Positions 46,627 through 56,285 of a stretch of DNA of 64,000 nt are shown here, in pieces; position 1 is the first letter of the stretch; each line of letters begins with the position of its first letter. Location of the stretch: contig MSXP01000006.1 of assembly GCA_002083635.1 (NCBI GenBank), positions 140,561 through 204,560 on the forward strand, in the 5' to 3' direction. Origin of the DNA: Proteobacteria bacterium ST_bin12. GTDB taxonomy: Bacteria > Pseudomonadota > Gammaproteobacteria > Burkholderiales > Methylophilaceae. The notes below the pieces were generated by a model, which saw only the letters and a program-made list of their open reading frames with translations, ran no database searches and was not told the DNA's origin. A program made the position numbers and the translations under genes.

Positions 46627-48468
46627 ATGAATAACAATCAAAATAAAGACTACGACAAACTCGACATGCAATCGCCTGACTTGGTGAATCAGAATATTGA
46701 GAAACTTGCGGAGTTATTTCCTAATTGCGTAACTGAGAGTGCTAACGGCAAAGCCATTGACTTTGATTTACTTAAACAAGAGCTCAGCCATGCTGTGGTT
46801 GAAGGCAATAAAGAACGTTACCGCCTAGAATGGCCTGGCAAACGTGAAGCAATTGTAACTGCTAACTTGCCCACCACTAAGACATTGCGCCCAGTGCGCG
46901 AAGATTCCGTAAATTTTGATAACACGGAGAATATCTATATCGAGGGTGACAACCTTGAAGTGCTCAAGCTATTGCAAGAAAGCTACCTAGGCAAAATCAA
47001 GATGATTTATATCGACCCGCCTTACAATACGGGAAATGATTTTGTTTATAAAGACAACTTTGCTAAAGACAAAGATGAAGAGTTGTTTGAAAGTGGGCAA
47101 AGTGATGAGTTAGGTCAGCGCTTAGTATTAAACCCTGAAACATCAGGCAAATATCACTCAGACTGGTTAAGCATGATGTATCCTCGTTTGAAATTGGCTA
47201 GAAATCTACTAGCAGAAGATGGTGTTATATTCATATCTATTGATGATAGAGAGACAGAAAATCTAAAGAAAATATGTAATGAAATCTTTGGGGATAATAA
47301 TGTTGAGGAATTAATTTGGAACAAAGAAGCAGAGGGTTCATCAGGCACACTAAAACAGATTCTAAGATTTCGCATAATTCATGAAACAATTTTAGTTTGT
47401 TATAAGCATATTGATTTAGTAGAGTTTTCAAGAATATCAGAACCTCTACTCGGCAAAGAAAATGAATTGCAAACTGCTAATTTAGCAGTAAACGAAGAAA
47501 ATGTAAGAGATGGTCATATAAATTGGATGGAAATTACCGCGCCCAACGGTAAAAAATGGCTCAAACACTGGAAATTTAACAATCAAGAAATAAAAAGACT
47601 CCTTGAGGAGGATCTAATATATTGGGGAAAAGATGGCACCAATCAGCCAAGGCTTATAATCCCTACAGACCATAGAAGAAAAGTCTACTTAAAATCAATA
47701 ATTAATAAAGGTGGAACTACTCAAGGTAGAAAGGATTTTGAAGAGCTGATGCAAGAAGGAGTTTTTTCATATCCAAAACCAGTTAGTTTAATAAGTCTGT
47801 TAATTCAAATATCTGATTGCGATGGAATATTGTTAGATTTTTTTTCTGGATCGGCCACCTCAGCCCATTCTGTTTTGAGTATAAATTCAGACAGTACCGA
47901 TAAGTCGAAAAATATTAAATATATTCAAGTTCAATTACCTGAACAAACTAGTGAAAATAGTGAAGCCTATAAAGCAGGCTTTAAAAATATCTGTGAAATT
48001 GGTAAAGAGCGCATCCGCCGTGCTGCGAAAAAAATCAAAGAAGAAACTGGCGCTGATATTGATTATGGCTTCAGAGTTTATCGCTTGGATGAAAGCAATA
48101 TGCAGGATGTGTATTATCGTCCGCAAGACTTTGATCAAGCCAAAATGGATTTGTTTGGCGATAACGTAAAACCTGACCGCACTGAAGATGACTTATTAGC
48201 GCAAGTAATGTTGGATTGGGGCTTGCCACTCAGCTTAAAAATTGAACAAGCCAATGTGGCTGGCAAAAAAGTGTTTAGAGTAGCTGAGAATTCACTCTTT
48301 GCATGCTTTGACCGTGACATAGACGAAGCTTTTGCCAAAGAGATTGCTAAAGAAAAACCATTGCGCATGGTATTTAAAGATGCTGGCTTTAAAGATGACA
48401 CCGCTAAAACCAATGTGAAACAACTACTCAAACAGCTCAGCCCAGAAACTGAGATGAAGGTACTTTAA
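46627..48468 (+). CDS. mod: type III DNA-methyltransferase Mod
   Basis: 613 aa, adenine-N6 methyltransferase of the beta group: catalytic motif DPPYNTGNDF at residues 130-139 comes before the SAM-binding motif I LLDFFSGSATSAHSVL near 404. The region between about 210 and 390 is the variable target-recognition domain and is more AT-rich than the flanks, as often seen with domain exchange. AGGAAAGCACT precedes the ATG. Its stop overlaps the res start by 1 nt. Confidence 0.93.
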   Translation: MNNNQNKDYDKLDMQSPDLVNQNIEKLAELFPNCVTESANGKAIDFDLLKQELSHAVVEGNKERYRLEWPGKREAIVTANLPTTKTLRPVREDSVNFDNTENIYIEGDNLEVLKLLQESYLGKIKMIYIDPPYNTGNDFVYKDNFAKDKDEELFESGQSDELGQRLVLNPETSGKYHSDWLSMMYPRLKLARNLLAEDGVIFISIDDRETENLKKICNEIFGDNNVEELIWNKEAEGSSGTLKQILRFRIIHETILVCYKHIDLVEFSRISEPLLGKENELQTANLAVNEENVRDGHINWMEITAPNGKKWLKHWKFNNQEIKRLLEEDLIYWGKDGTNQPRLIIPTDHRRKVYLKSIINKGGTTQGRKDFEELMQEGVFSYPKPVSLISLLIQISDCDGILLDFFSGSATSAHSVLSINSDSTDKSKNIKYIQVQLPEQTSENSEAYKAGFKNICEIGKERIRRAAKKIKEETGADIDYGFRVYRLDESNMQDVYYRPQDFDQAKMDLFGDNVKPDRTEDDLLAQVMLDWGLPLSLKIEQANVAGKKVFRVAENSLFACFDRDIDEAFAKEIAKEKPLRMVFKDAGFKDDTAKTNVKQLLKQLSPETEMKVL

Positions 48469-51400
48469 TGAAACTGCAATTTAAACAGCAAGCGTTTCAG
48501 TTGCAGGCCGTAAAAGCGGTGGTAGATTGCTTTGAAGGGCAGCCCTTAAAAACTAATCGCTTTACCTTAGAGCGTAGCCAAGAGATTATCCGCAAAGCAA
48601 AACTGGTCGCCCAAGGTGCTCAAGATTTAGGTTTAGAAACCGATGTGTTTGAGGATATTGGTTATAGAAACAGCCCATTGTTGATTGCCGATGCACAAGT
48701 GCTTAAAAATATTCAATCAATACAGCGTTTAAATGACTTGAATGAAAGCCAACAGATTCAGCGCCCAACAGGCTTGAGGAATGGTTATAACTTAACCATA
48801 GAAATGGAAACGGGTACGGGTAAAACCTATACTTATATCCGTACTATGTATGAATTGCACAAGCACTATGGCTGGAGCAAATTTATTATCATTGTACCGA
48901 GCATTGCCATTCGTGAAGGCGTGTTTAAATCGTTTGAAGTGACGCAAGATCACTTCCAAGAAATCTACGGGCATAAAATCAGCCCGTTCATCTACAACTC
49001 TGGTCGCCCACAGGATATTGAAAACTTTGCATCTGATAGCCGGATTAGCGTGATGATTATTAACACGCAGGCGTTTGCTGCTAAAGGTGCGGACGCTAGA
49101 CGGATTTACATGGAGCTTGATCAGTTTGGTACTAGAAAGCCAATTGATATTATTGCGCAAACTAATCCAATTATTATCATTGATGAGCCGCAGTCTGTAG
49201 ATGGCCCAACTACGCTTGAAAGTATGAAAGCGTTTAATCCGTTATTTAGCTTGCGTTATTCAGCTACACATAAAGTTGAATATAACAAAGTTTTTCGGCT
49301 GGATGCGCTAGATGCCTATAACCAAAGGCTAGTGAAAAAAATTCAGGTAAAAGGCATTAACCTCAAAGGCTCCACTGGCACTACAGGGTATTTGTATTTA
49401 GAACAGATTAGCCTTAGCACCAGTAAGCCACCTTTTGCAGTATTGGAGTTTGAGAAGCGCCAAGGTGAAGGTGTAAAACGTGTGCGGCAAAAACTGGCTG
49501 AAGGCGCTAATTTATTTGAGCTTTCTGGTAATTTGCCAGCCTACAAAAACCACACCATTACCGAAATTAACGGCTACCTGAATAAAATAGTAGTAAGTGG
49601 TGAGGATATATTCCCTGGCGACATTTTAAATGACAAAGATGAACATGCCTTCCGCCGTGTACAAATTCGCGAAACGATTATGTCGCACTTGCAAAAAGAA
49701 AAACAGTTGTTTGATAAGGGTATTAAAGTATTAAGCCTGTTTTTTATCGATTCCGTGGAAAAGTATCGCGTTTATGATGAAGCTGGCGAGCAAGCGCTAG
49801 GTGAATATGGACAGATATTTGAAGAAGAATACAAGAATGCTGTGAATGCAGTTTTTGATTTATTCCATGAAGAGTATAACCAATATCTGCAAGAGACAGA
49901 CCTTAGCAAAGTGCATAAAGGTTATATGCCAAGCAATTACTTTGCTTATTTAAAGCGAGATGATGCTGATAACGTGCATGATGGATATTTCTCTGTTGAT
50001 AAAAAAGGTAAGTCAATTGACTCAACGGTGAAGCGTAGTAGTGAAGAATCAGACGATATTTCGGCCTATGATTTGATTATGAAAGACAAAGAGCGTCTAT
50101 TAAGCTTTGAAGAACCTACGCGTTTTATATTCTCTCACTCAGCGCTTAAAGAAGGCTGGGATAATCCGAATGTATTCCAGATTTGTGCCTTAAAAAATGC
50201 TGAAGCAGGCAGTCAAACCCGCAGGCGCCAAGAAGTTGGTCGTGGCATGCGATTGTGCGTGGATAAGCGTGGCATACGCCAAGACTTTGAATTGATTGGC
50301 GATCAGGTACATGAGATGAATAAACTTACCGTGATCGCCTCTGAAAGTTATGAAGCATTTGCCAAAGGGCTGCAAAACGAGATTGCAGCAACACTGATAG
50401 ATAGACCACAGAAAGCGGAAGTTAAGTTTTTTATTGGCAAATTGCTAATCAATGAGAAAAATGAAGAACACCGTTTAACAGAAGATGAAGCCAATAAACT
50501 AAACAAAGTGCTTTATAAAAATGATGTAATTGATGACGACGATAAAATTACTGTAAAAGGACGAGAGCTAATAGAGCAAGGCACTATGCCATTGCCCGAG
50601 TCGCTTGAAGCATATCGTGAAGCAGTTGCAAAACTACTAAAATCCATTTACACGGGCGAGGCATTCAAACCTGAAGATGAGCGTAAAACGATTATTTTAA
50701 CCACCAACCCTAACTTCAAGAAAAAGGAGTTTCAGGAGCTTTGGGAAAAGATAAATATTAAAACTATTTATGAGGTGAATTTTGATACCAAAAAGCTAAT
50801 TGCAGACAGTAAAGGTCGTATTGACCGTGATTTAAATATTAGCGACCGCACCTATGAAGTTAGAACGGGTGAATTAAGGGACGGTACGAAAGAGCAAATG
50901 CAAGATGGCGCCCTAATTGTTGAATCTGAACGCCAAAATCTCAAGTTGAAGAATGATATTTATACTAATGCAACTTACGATATTGTTGGTGAGATAGAGG
51001 CATTAACTAATTTGACCAGACGCACCATTGTTGAAATACTTAAAGCTATATCCGCACAAAAATTTTATTTTGTACGCAAAAATCCTGAAGAATTTATCGC
51101 CAAATGCAGTAAGCTAATTAATGAAGTAAAAGCTAGTTTGATAATCAACAATATCGTGTATCACAAAACCGAAGAGCGACATGATGCGAAAACAATTTTT
51201 ACTAATGATAAGTCCGCGCTTCGTGACTCCGAGCTTTTGAAAAAACATATTTATGACTATCTAATATCAGACTCAGCTGTTGAAGCTGACTTTTCTAAGG
51301 CACTTGAAAGCAGCGTAGAAGTAATTGTTTATGCCAAACTTCCTAAAAGTTTTTACATTTCTACCCCAGTTGCAAATTACAGCCCTGACTGGGCAATCGT

Positions 51401-51599
51401 ATTTGATAAAGACAAAGTGCGCCAAATTTATTTCGTAGCGGAAACAAAAGGTTCAGATTCAGATATGGAATTACGTGGAATAGAATTATTAAAAATGCAT
51501 TGCGCAGAAAAGCATTTCGAAACTATAAGTGGCGGAGTAGTGAAGTTTTCAAAAGTTAGCAGCTACGATAAATTATTAGATATTGTTCAGATGAAATAA
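48468..51599 (+). CDS. res: type III restriction subunit Res
   Basis: 1043 aa. SF2 helicase motifs: EMETGTGKTYTYIR near residue 113, IIDEPQSVDG near 237, FSHSALKEGWDNPNVFQ and RRRQEVGRGMRL near 585. The C-terminal nuclease has the PD-(D/E)XK pattern: SPDWAIVFDKD near 970 and VAETKGSDSD near 990. It forms the Res2Mod2 complex that cuts after ATP-driven scanning between target sites. Last gene of the restriction locus. Confidence 0.93.
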   Translation: MKLQFKQQAFQLQAVKAVVDCFEGQPLKTNRFTLERSQEIIRKAKLVAQGAQDLGLETDVFEDIGYRNSPLLIADAQVLKNIQSIQRLNDLNESQQIQRPTGLRNGYNLTIEMETGTGKTYTYIRTMYELHKHYGWSKFIIIVPSIAIREGVFKSFEVTQDHFQEIYGHKISPFIYNSGRPQDIENFASDSRISVMIINTQAFAAKGADARRIYMELDQFGTRKPIDIIAQTNPIIIIDEPQSVDGPTTLESMKAFNPLFSLRYSATHKVEYNKVFRLDALDAYNQRLVKKIQVKGINLKGSTGTTGYLYLEQISLSTSKPPFAVLEFEKRQGEGVKRVRQKLAEGANLFELSGNLPAYKNHTITEINGYLNKIVVSGEDIFPGDILNDKDEHAFRRVQIRETIMSHLQKEKQLFDKGIKVLSLFFIDSVEKYRVYDEAGEQALGEYGQIFEEEYKNAVNAVFDLFHEEYNQYLQETDLSKVHKGYMPSNYFAYLKRDDADNVHDGYFSVDKKGKSIDSTVKRSSEESDDISAYDLIMKDKERLLSFEEPTRFIFSHSALKEGWDNPNVFQICALKNAEAGSQTRRRQEVGRGMRLCVDKRGIRQDFELIGDQVHEMNKLTVIASESYEAFAKGLQNEIAATLIDRPQKAEVKFFIGKLLINEKNEEHRLTEDEANKLNKVLYKNDVIDDDDKITVKGRELIEQGTMPLPESLEAYREAVAKLLKSIYTGEAFKPEDERKTIILTTNPNFKKKEFQELWEKINIKTIYEVNFDTKKLIADSKGRIDRDLNISDRTYEVRTGELRDGTKEQMQDGALIVESERQNLKLKNDIYTNATYDIVGEIEALTNLTRRTIVEILKAISAQKFYFVRKNPEEFIAKCSKLINEVKASLIINNIVYHKTEERHDAKTIFTNDKSALRDSELLKKHIYDYLISDSAVEADFSKALESSVEVIVYAKLPKSFYISTPVANYSPDWAIVFDKDKVRQIYFVAETKGSDSDMELRGIELLKMHCAEKHFETISGGVVKFSKVSSYDKLLDIVQMK

Positions 51600-51637
51600 A
51601 CATATCATAAGCTACACATATTTAAGTGAGGCGCCAA

Positions 51638-51844
51638 ATGATTGAAGATAGATATATTCGAATCAAAGAGCTTGCGGTGATGTTAAGCATTGGCAAAAGC
51701 ACAATATACAGACTCGTCCAAGAAAATAAATTTCCTAAACAAATTAAGTTAACGGAAAGAACAGCTGTATGGAGGCTAAGTGTTATTAATGCATGGGTGA
51801 CTGAAAAAGAAAATATTCAAACAGTCAGAAATCCACAGTTATGA
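51638..51844 (+). CDS. AlpA-family regulator
   Basis: 68 aa from ATG 51638 with GAGGC upstream. One MerR-like helix-turn-helix: YIRIKELAVMLSIGKSTIYR, then FPKQIKLTERTAVWR. AlpA-type proteins regulate integrase and excision in P4-like elements. It lies just past res and before the terminase gene. Confidence 0.8.
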   Translation: MIEDRYIRIKELAVMLSIGKSTIYRLVQENKFPKQIKLTERTAVWRLSVINAWVTEKENIQTVRNPQL

Positions 51845-51977
51845 AATGTCTTTTGAGTTTATTTAATTATTAAATTAATCACAATTAATATCATTTAAAT
51901 TTAAGTTTTATTTAACTGCTTTGCATGGGTAAAATGATAAAATAGTATATCTAAATCAATTAGATAGGTTAGAATCC

Positions 51978-52397
51978 ATGCTCTCCGCACGCCGCTCTAA
52001 ATTCGTAGAACAATACATACTCCATCACAATGGCAGTAAGGCCGCGCGCGACGCAGGATATGCAGTTTCAGGTGCTAGAGTCACAGCACACAGATTGCTA
52101 ACAGATGCTAACGTAAAAGCTGAAATTGCTGCTAAATCACAAGATTTAGCACGCGAATACGAACTTAACAAAGCACAAGTTATTAAAGAGATTCAAGCAG
52201 CTATTAAATTGGCAAATAATCAGCTTGATCCTGGCGCCATGATAAAAGGCTGGGTAGAAGTAGGTAAATTAATGGGTCACTACCTGCCAGAAAAAGTTGA
52301 GATTAGAGCCAGTCCAAATCAGGATGTTATTAAAGCTAAACTTGAAGCATTGACCGATGAACAGCTTATGGAAATAATCAATGGTAGCTCACTTTGA
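51978..52397 (+). CDS. terminase small subunit-like protein (orphan)
   Basis: 139 aa. The N-terminal SARRSKFVEQYILHHNGSKAARDAGYA and the KAEIAAKSQDLAREYELNKAQVIKEI helix match the phage terminase small subunit (Terminase_2) family, which recognises DNA ends for packaging. No large subunit, portal or capsid gene is present. A lone small subunit may redirect a helper phage's packaging, as in satellites, or be a remnant. Confidence 0.8.
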   Translation: MLSARRSKFVEQYILHHNGSKAARDAGYAVSGARVTAHRLLTDANVKAEIAAKSQDLAREYELNKAQVIKEIQAAIKLANNQLDPGAMIKGWVEVGKLMGHYLPEKVEIRASPNQDVIKAKLEALTDEQLMEIINGSSL

Positions 52398-52410
52398 ATG
52401 GGTTTTAAGG

Positions 52411-52516
52411 GACGCAAGTGACACTAGAACTACATTTTTTAAAAGTGTATAAATATTAAAATTACATTTTTATTTATATTCTTTGGCTAAATGTAGAAGT
52501 TAGTGTCACTTGCGTC
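52411..52516. repeat. inverted repeat around an AT-rich core
   Basis: Arms GACGCAAGTGACACTAGAAC (from 52411) and the complement at 52489-52516 pair over about 28 bp with few mismatches and enclose about 50 bp of AT-rich DNA. It sits between convergent terminase and primase genes. It could be a replication origin or crr-like site for the adjacent P4-type primase, or a bidirectional terminator. Confidence 0.65.
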
Positions 52517-52531
52517 ATCCACATGAATCAA

Positions 52532-55165
52532 TCATTTAATTTGAGCTTTTGGGACGGCAACAAGAACTTTACGTGTCCTATTTTTTAAAGATATACCCGA
52601 AATCATACGCGTGCCACCTGATCCTCTTGATAGTACACCGCCTAATTGCTGGACTCTCGTACTAAAGTTATTCCGATTTAATATATGGCGAATACCACCC
52701 TCTTCTGCAAAGTTTTTATAACTACTATACAAATCAGCGGTGCTTATAATTAGTCCAGGGCCGCATTCACATTCTTCTTCAATGAATTGCGCCACCTGAT
52801 TAGCTTCTAGCTTCCATTGTGCGATGGCATTTGTTGAACTCGCTGGAATTGTAAAAGATTTATTAATCAACAGATGTTCTAAACCTTTTAATGCAAAATT
52901 CAAAATTCCAGGCAATTCTGCTTTCAAGGCTTGGGCTAAATGCACATCTTGGTTCTTACCTTCAAATTTGTTGTTAAACCTAATTAATATGGTTCTTCGA
53001 AATAGCGCTTCAGAAAAATCACGTGTATGAGGCAAATGATTGGTTCCAAACCAATGCTTTGCGTAAGGCTGAAAGTCAAAAGGGTCTTTATGCTTATGTT
53101 CAGCTGTAGTCATTTCACCTGATACAAGTGCTTTAAGTTGAGCGTCTGATATTTCTGCACCAACAGCAATTTCAGTAATAATGTTAGCCAATTTACCCAG
53201 TAAGTGACCGCGCTGAAATCTGTTTTCAAACTGGCTTGGCTGCACCGCCGTGGTGTATTCTCTACCAATTAATTCTGCTAAAACGTTTAGCAAAACTGAC
53301 TTACCATTTGCACCGTTACCTATTAGCATAAAGAATTTTTCAAGATGACAAGATGTAATTAGCGTGTAACCTAGCGCTTGTGATATTGCAGCTTTTTTGT
53401 CTTCAGCATCAGCATCACCACTAAAAACTTCATCTAAAAATTGTGTAAATCGATCAGCTTTAGCACTTGAATCATAAGCAATTGGTATCATCGCCGTACC
53501 ATAATGTTCGCGATTATGGGGCTCTAACAACCATTTCCCATCTTTAAATACTAGTTCGCCATTAAAACAATTAATAATTTTGGAATTTATGTCAAAAGAG
53601 TGTTTTCGAATATGTAGTTCAGTTTTTACAATATCCATAATTGAATTTATTCCTGATGCACTCAATCTTGGAATCATTGCAACTTTGTGAATTGCTTTTT
53701 TTATTTCTCTATCGTCACATATACGCCATACACCATCACCACGCCAAATATACATAAAATCTTGTACAAAAATTAAATTGCCTGTTCCAAAATGCTTTAT
53801 TACTGCCTTCGCAGCATTAATGTGATCAGTATCGTGTAATGAAGTGCCTAATTGATAAGTTTTAGCGTCCGCTCTAATGCTTGCAAGCGAAACTTTTGCT
53901 TTTTTACTTAACACTCTATGCAATCTGTCCCGATTAGCCTCGAGCATATTACTACGCGCAACGAACCTAGCCACTCGACCAACCAACTCGTCACAATCGT
54001 TTGTAGTCTGAATCATTTCAAAAAGCTCTTCAAATGTATATTCAGTTTCGTGAAGTCGATAAACAGTGCCTAAACCGTGAGCCAAAGAATTAATGCACGG
54101 CTCATCTTGTAAGCTGTAAATTTTGGCTTTGGATTGCCCATACTCAGGGTCTATTGGGTCTGCACATGTCTGCTCATGGTATTTGGCTGGGTTGGCAAGA
54201 ATTGCTGAAACAGTAACTACACCAAAATTATCTGTTGAAATTTCAATTTCTCCAGATAATTCACCTCCGTCAAGGGCTTTGTTTAGCAGTTGTTTCGCTT
54301 TTTCTGGCGCTACGCCTTTTGTAACTAACTCTGCCTCTCGCTTTTCACGCCATTCCTGGTGCTTCGCATTAGACTCATTACTAACATTATTTTTAACTGA
54401 ATTGCAACGCTGTAAGTAATTCGCTTCTTCTACTTCAGTTAATGGCTTTAATTTAGAAATTTGCAAAATGCCATGTCCATGTGATTTTATGGACCTACGC
54501 TGTTTTATAGCGGAATCTAAAAGTCTAGCGCCACCTTCAAAACAGGGCTGATTGGGCGATTTCATCGCTAGGTCAATTATACTTTTTATGAGCACTGCAC
54601 CACTTGCCGTAATTTGTGGGCGAACATATCCTGCAAGCACTGAACGCTTGTGTAATATTTCTAAGACTTTGGGAATTGATTTGGCATTATCAACGAATAT
54701 AAATAAATGCAGTCCACGCACTCCATGTTTTATATCCTTATAAGTAATGCCAGACGAAGCACTAGGTGATGAAACAATTTGCACATTCTTCAGTGCGGCA
54801 TCCAATGAACGTAGGGCTTTAATTGATTCTTCAACAGTTTTTATGCCTAACTCGGGTAATGAATCACAATCCACAATTAGCAAGCCAGCTTCACTACTAA
54901 ATATAAATTCTCCTTTGGTGCGGCTAGCATCCTTGGGACATCTGCCTGAAATAAGCGTTTGATGAACCCCTGCCGTTATAAATTGACCAGGTTTTAATGA
55001 ATTTATAAAAGTTAATAAGTTTTCAGGTTCTATATCAACTTTATTAAAATGGCCATAGTAAAAATTATCAGCCATTACTTTTGTTAATTTATCGTCAGAA
55101 AGCTTGTAGCCTTTAGCAACGGTATCTTTATCGCCAGTAAATAATGTAAAGGAGGCTTTTAACAT
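52532..55165 (-). CDS. P4-type primase-helicase
   Basis: 877 aa. The N-terminal half contains a primase-like region (strand FIFSSEAGLLIVDCDSLPELG, then GVRGLHLFIFVDN), the middle is the D5_N region, and the C-terminal part is an SF3 helicase with Walker A LIGNGANGKSVLLN near residue 613 and ITEIAVGAEISDAQLKALVSGE after it. It probably starts and unwinds element replication at a nearby origin. Its start overlaps the AlpA-like gene upstream by 7 nt. Confidence 0.88.
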   Translation of the reverse strand: MLKASFTLFTGDKDTVAKGYKLSDDKLTKVMADNFYYGHFNKVDIEPENLLTFINSLKPGQFITAGVHQTLISGRCPKDASRTKGEFIFSSEAGLLIVDCDSLPELGIKTVEESIKALRSLDAALKNVQIVSSPSASSGITYKDIKHGVRGLHLFIFVDNAKSIPKVLEILHKRSVLAGYVRPQITASGAVLIKSIIDLAMKSPNQPCFEGGARLLDSAIKQRRSIKSHGHGILQISKLKPLTEVEEANYLQRCNSVKNNVSNESNAKHQEWREKREAELVTKGVAPEKAKQLLNKALDGGELSGEIEISTDNFGVVTVSAILANPAKYHEQTCADPIDPEYGQSKAKIYSLQDEPCINSLAHGLGTVYRLHETEYTFEELFEMIQTTNDCDELVGRVARFVARSNMLEANRDRLHRVLSKKAKVSLASIRADAKTYQLGTSLHDTDHINAAKAVIKHFGTGNLIFVQDFMYIWRGDGVWRICDDREIKKAIHKVAMIPRLSASGINSIMDIVKTELHIRKHSFDINSKIINCFNGELVFKDGKWLLEPHNREHYGTAMIPIAYDSSAKADRFTQFLDEVFSGDADAEDKKAAISQALGYTLITSCHLEKFFMLIGNGANGKSVLLNVLAELIGREYTTAVQPSQFENRFQRGHLLGKLANIITEIAVGAEISDAQLKALVSGEMTTAEHKHKDPFDFQPYAKHWFGTNHLPHTRDFSEALFRRTILIRFNNKFEGKNQDVHLAQALKAELPGILNFALKGLEHLLINKSFTIPASSTNAIAQWKLEANQVAQFIEEECECGPGLIISTADLYSSYKNFAEEGGIRHILNRNNFSTRVQQLGGVLSRGSGGTRMISGISLKNRTRKVLVAVPKAQIK

Positions 55166-55428
55166 GCAGCCTCCTGATTCAACAACTTACGTATGTCTGC
55201 TACAGGCCATGCCAATCGGCCACAAATTCGCATCGGTCTAATTGGACCATTTTCTAAACACGCCCACACTCTTAAGGTTTGGCACTTACGATTTAAATGA
55301 AATGCGGCATCAGCAGTTGGAATTGCTACACGCGGTTCTAAATTAAGTGGCAAACATAACTGATAGTTGCGTCCAATTAATTGCAGGGTTGGTTGCTGAT
55401 TGAATTGTTGATTTGTGTCGGTTGACAT
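55159..55428 (-). CDS. small AlpA/excisionase-like DNA-binding protein
   Basis: 89 aa. The pattern VAIPTADAAFHLNRKCQTLRVWACLENGPIRPMRICGRLAWPVADIRKLL (residues 33-82) is a winged helix like those of excisionases, with helix AAFHLNR and a wing ending in LAWPVADI. It precedes the primase with a short overlap. Likely a copy-number, excision or transcription regulator. Confidence 0.7.
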   Translation of the reverse strand: MSTDTNQQFNQQPTLQLIGRNYQLCLPLNLEPRVAIPTADAAFHLNRKCQTLRVWACLENGPIRPMRICGRLAWPVADIRKLLNQEAAC

Positions 55429-55530
55429 TTGTTACCACCTTTCGCCTTTTGGCATTGTTTACACCAGTGGTAATTTAAATATGAGTTTGATTTTTAGTTG
55501 TTATGTTCGGCTGTGATACGCGTTAAACGG

Positions 55531-55550
55531 CATTAAATGGCATTAAATGG
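55531..55550. repeat. tandem 10-bp repeats
   Basis: CATTAAATGG occurs twice in tandem, flanked by TTAAACGG on the left and CTTAATG on the right, which resemble a further partial unit on each side. It lies upstream of the AlpA-like/primase pair and could be an operator or iteron set. Confidence 0.45.
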
Positions 55551-55551
55551 C

Positions 55552-56259
55552 TTAATGAGCTTTAATTTTCAGTCTATTTTTAAGTCTCTTTAGTCTCTTT
55601 CCAAGTGCGTTTTTAGTTAACCTAGCCTCTTTGTTTTGGTCATTTGTATAAATTAAAGCATCACCTTCAATTTGCCCATTAAAAGGCTTCTCTTCGTTAA
55701 GAGCTAAATCTTTTAACTGCATATAAACATCTGCTAAGCTAGCGTTACCTGCTTGCTTAATAGCTAATTCTATAGCGGTATCAAGACTGTTTCTGCCAAA
55801 CCTTTTAATGTAAGACGTTAATGCAAGATTGGGTTGGCTAACTATTGTTGAACTTGTATTTGATTGTATTTTCAAGTTAATACAATCGTAGACTTCTAAC
55901 TTATTATTATTTTTAAATAAATTACTCAGTTCGATGTAGCCGTTAGTAGCGCACCATTTAATCCAATCATCCTTATTAATATAAATATATTTAGCGTCAC
56001 ATAAGTTTAGTATTTGATTGTTGTTAGTAACTTTTATGTAATTTGCACGCACTGCACTTAAAAGCACTTTACATTTTTCGTAGACTTTCTCTTCTCCTGA
56101 AGGATGTTCTAAATAATGCGCTTGGTAAACCTCATCTGAATCACATCGAAAATTATGTTCACGCGGATCAGTTCCAAATTGCATCCAAAGTGCAGCATCA
56201 AGCACAGTTAAATCTGAAGTTTCAAACCAATATTCTTCCAATGACTCTGGTAGCGCCAT
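55552..56259 (-). CDS. hypothetical island protein near the integrase
   Basis: 235 aa, acidic N-terminus (LPESLEEYWFETSDLTVLDAALWMQFGTDPRE) and a basic C-terminus (KEARLTKNALGKRLKRLKNRLKIKAH). No family recognised. Proteins of this pattern, starting with an LxxAAxWxxxG-like motif, are common between integrase and replication genes in such islands (recalled). Possibly a regulator. Confidence 0.6.
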   Translation of the reverse strand: MALPESLEEYWFETSDLTVLDAALWMQFGTDPREHNFRCDSDEVYQAHYLEHPSGEEKVYEKCKVLLSAVRANYIKVTNNNQILNLCDAKYIYINKDDWIKWCATNGYIELSNLFKNNNKLEVYDCINLKIQSNTSSTIVSQPNLALTSYIKRFGRNSLDTAIELAIKQAGNASLADVYMQLKDLALNEEKPFNGQIEGDALIYTNDQNKEARLTKNALGKRLKRLKNRLKIKAH

Positions 56260-56285
56260 CTAATTATCCTAAATGATTTAAATAG

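Noticed and set aside
48792..49160. Minus-strand frame in res
   Set aside because: Shadow of the helicase domain, which has all motifs in frame on the plus strand.
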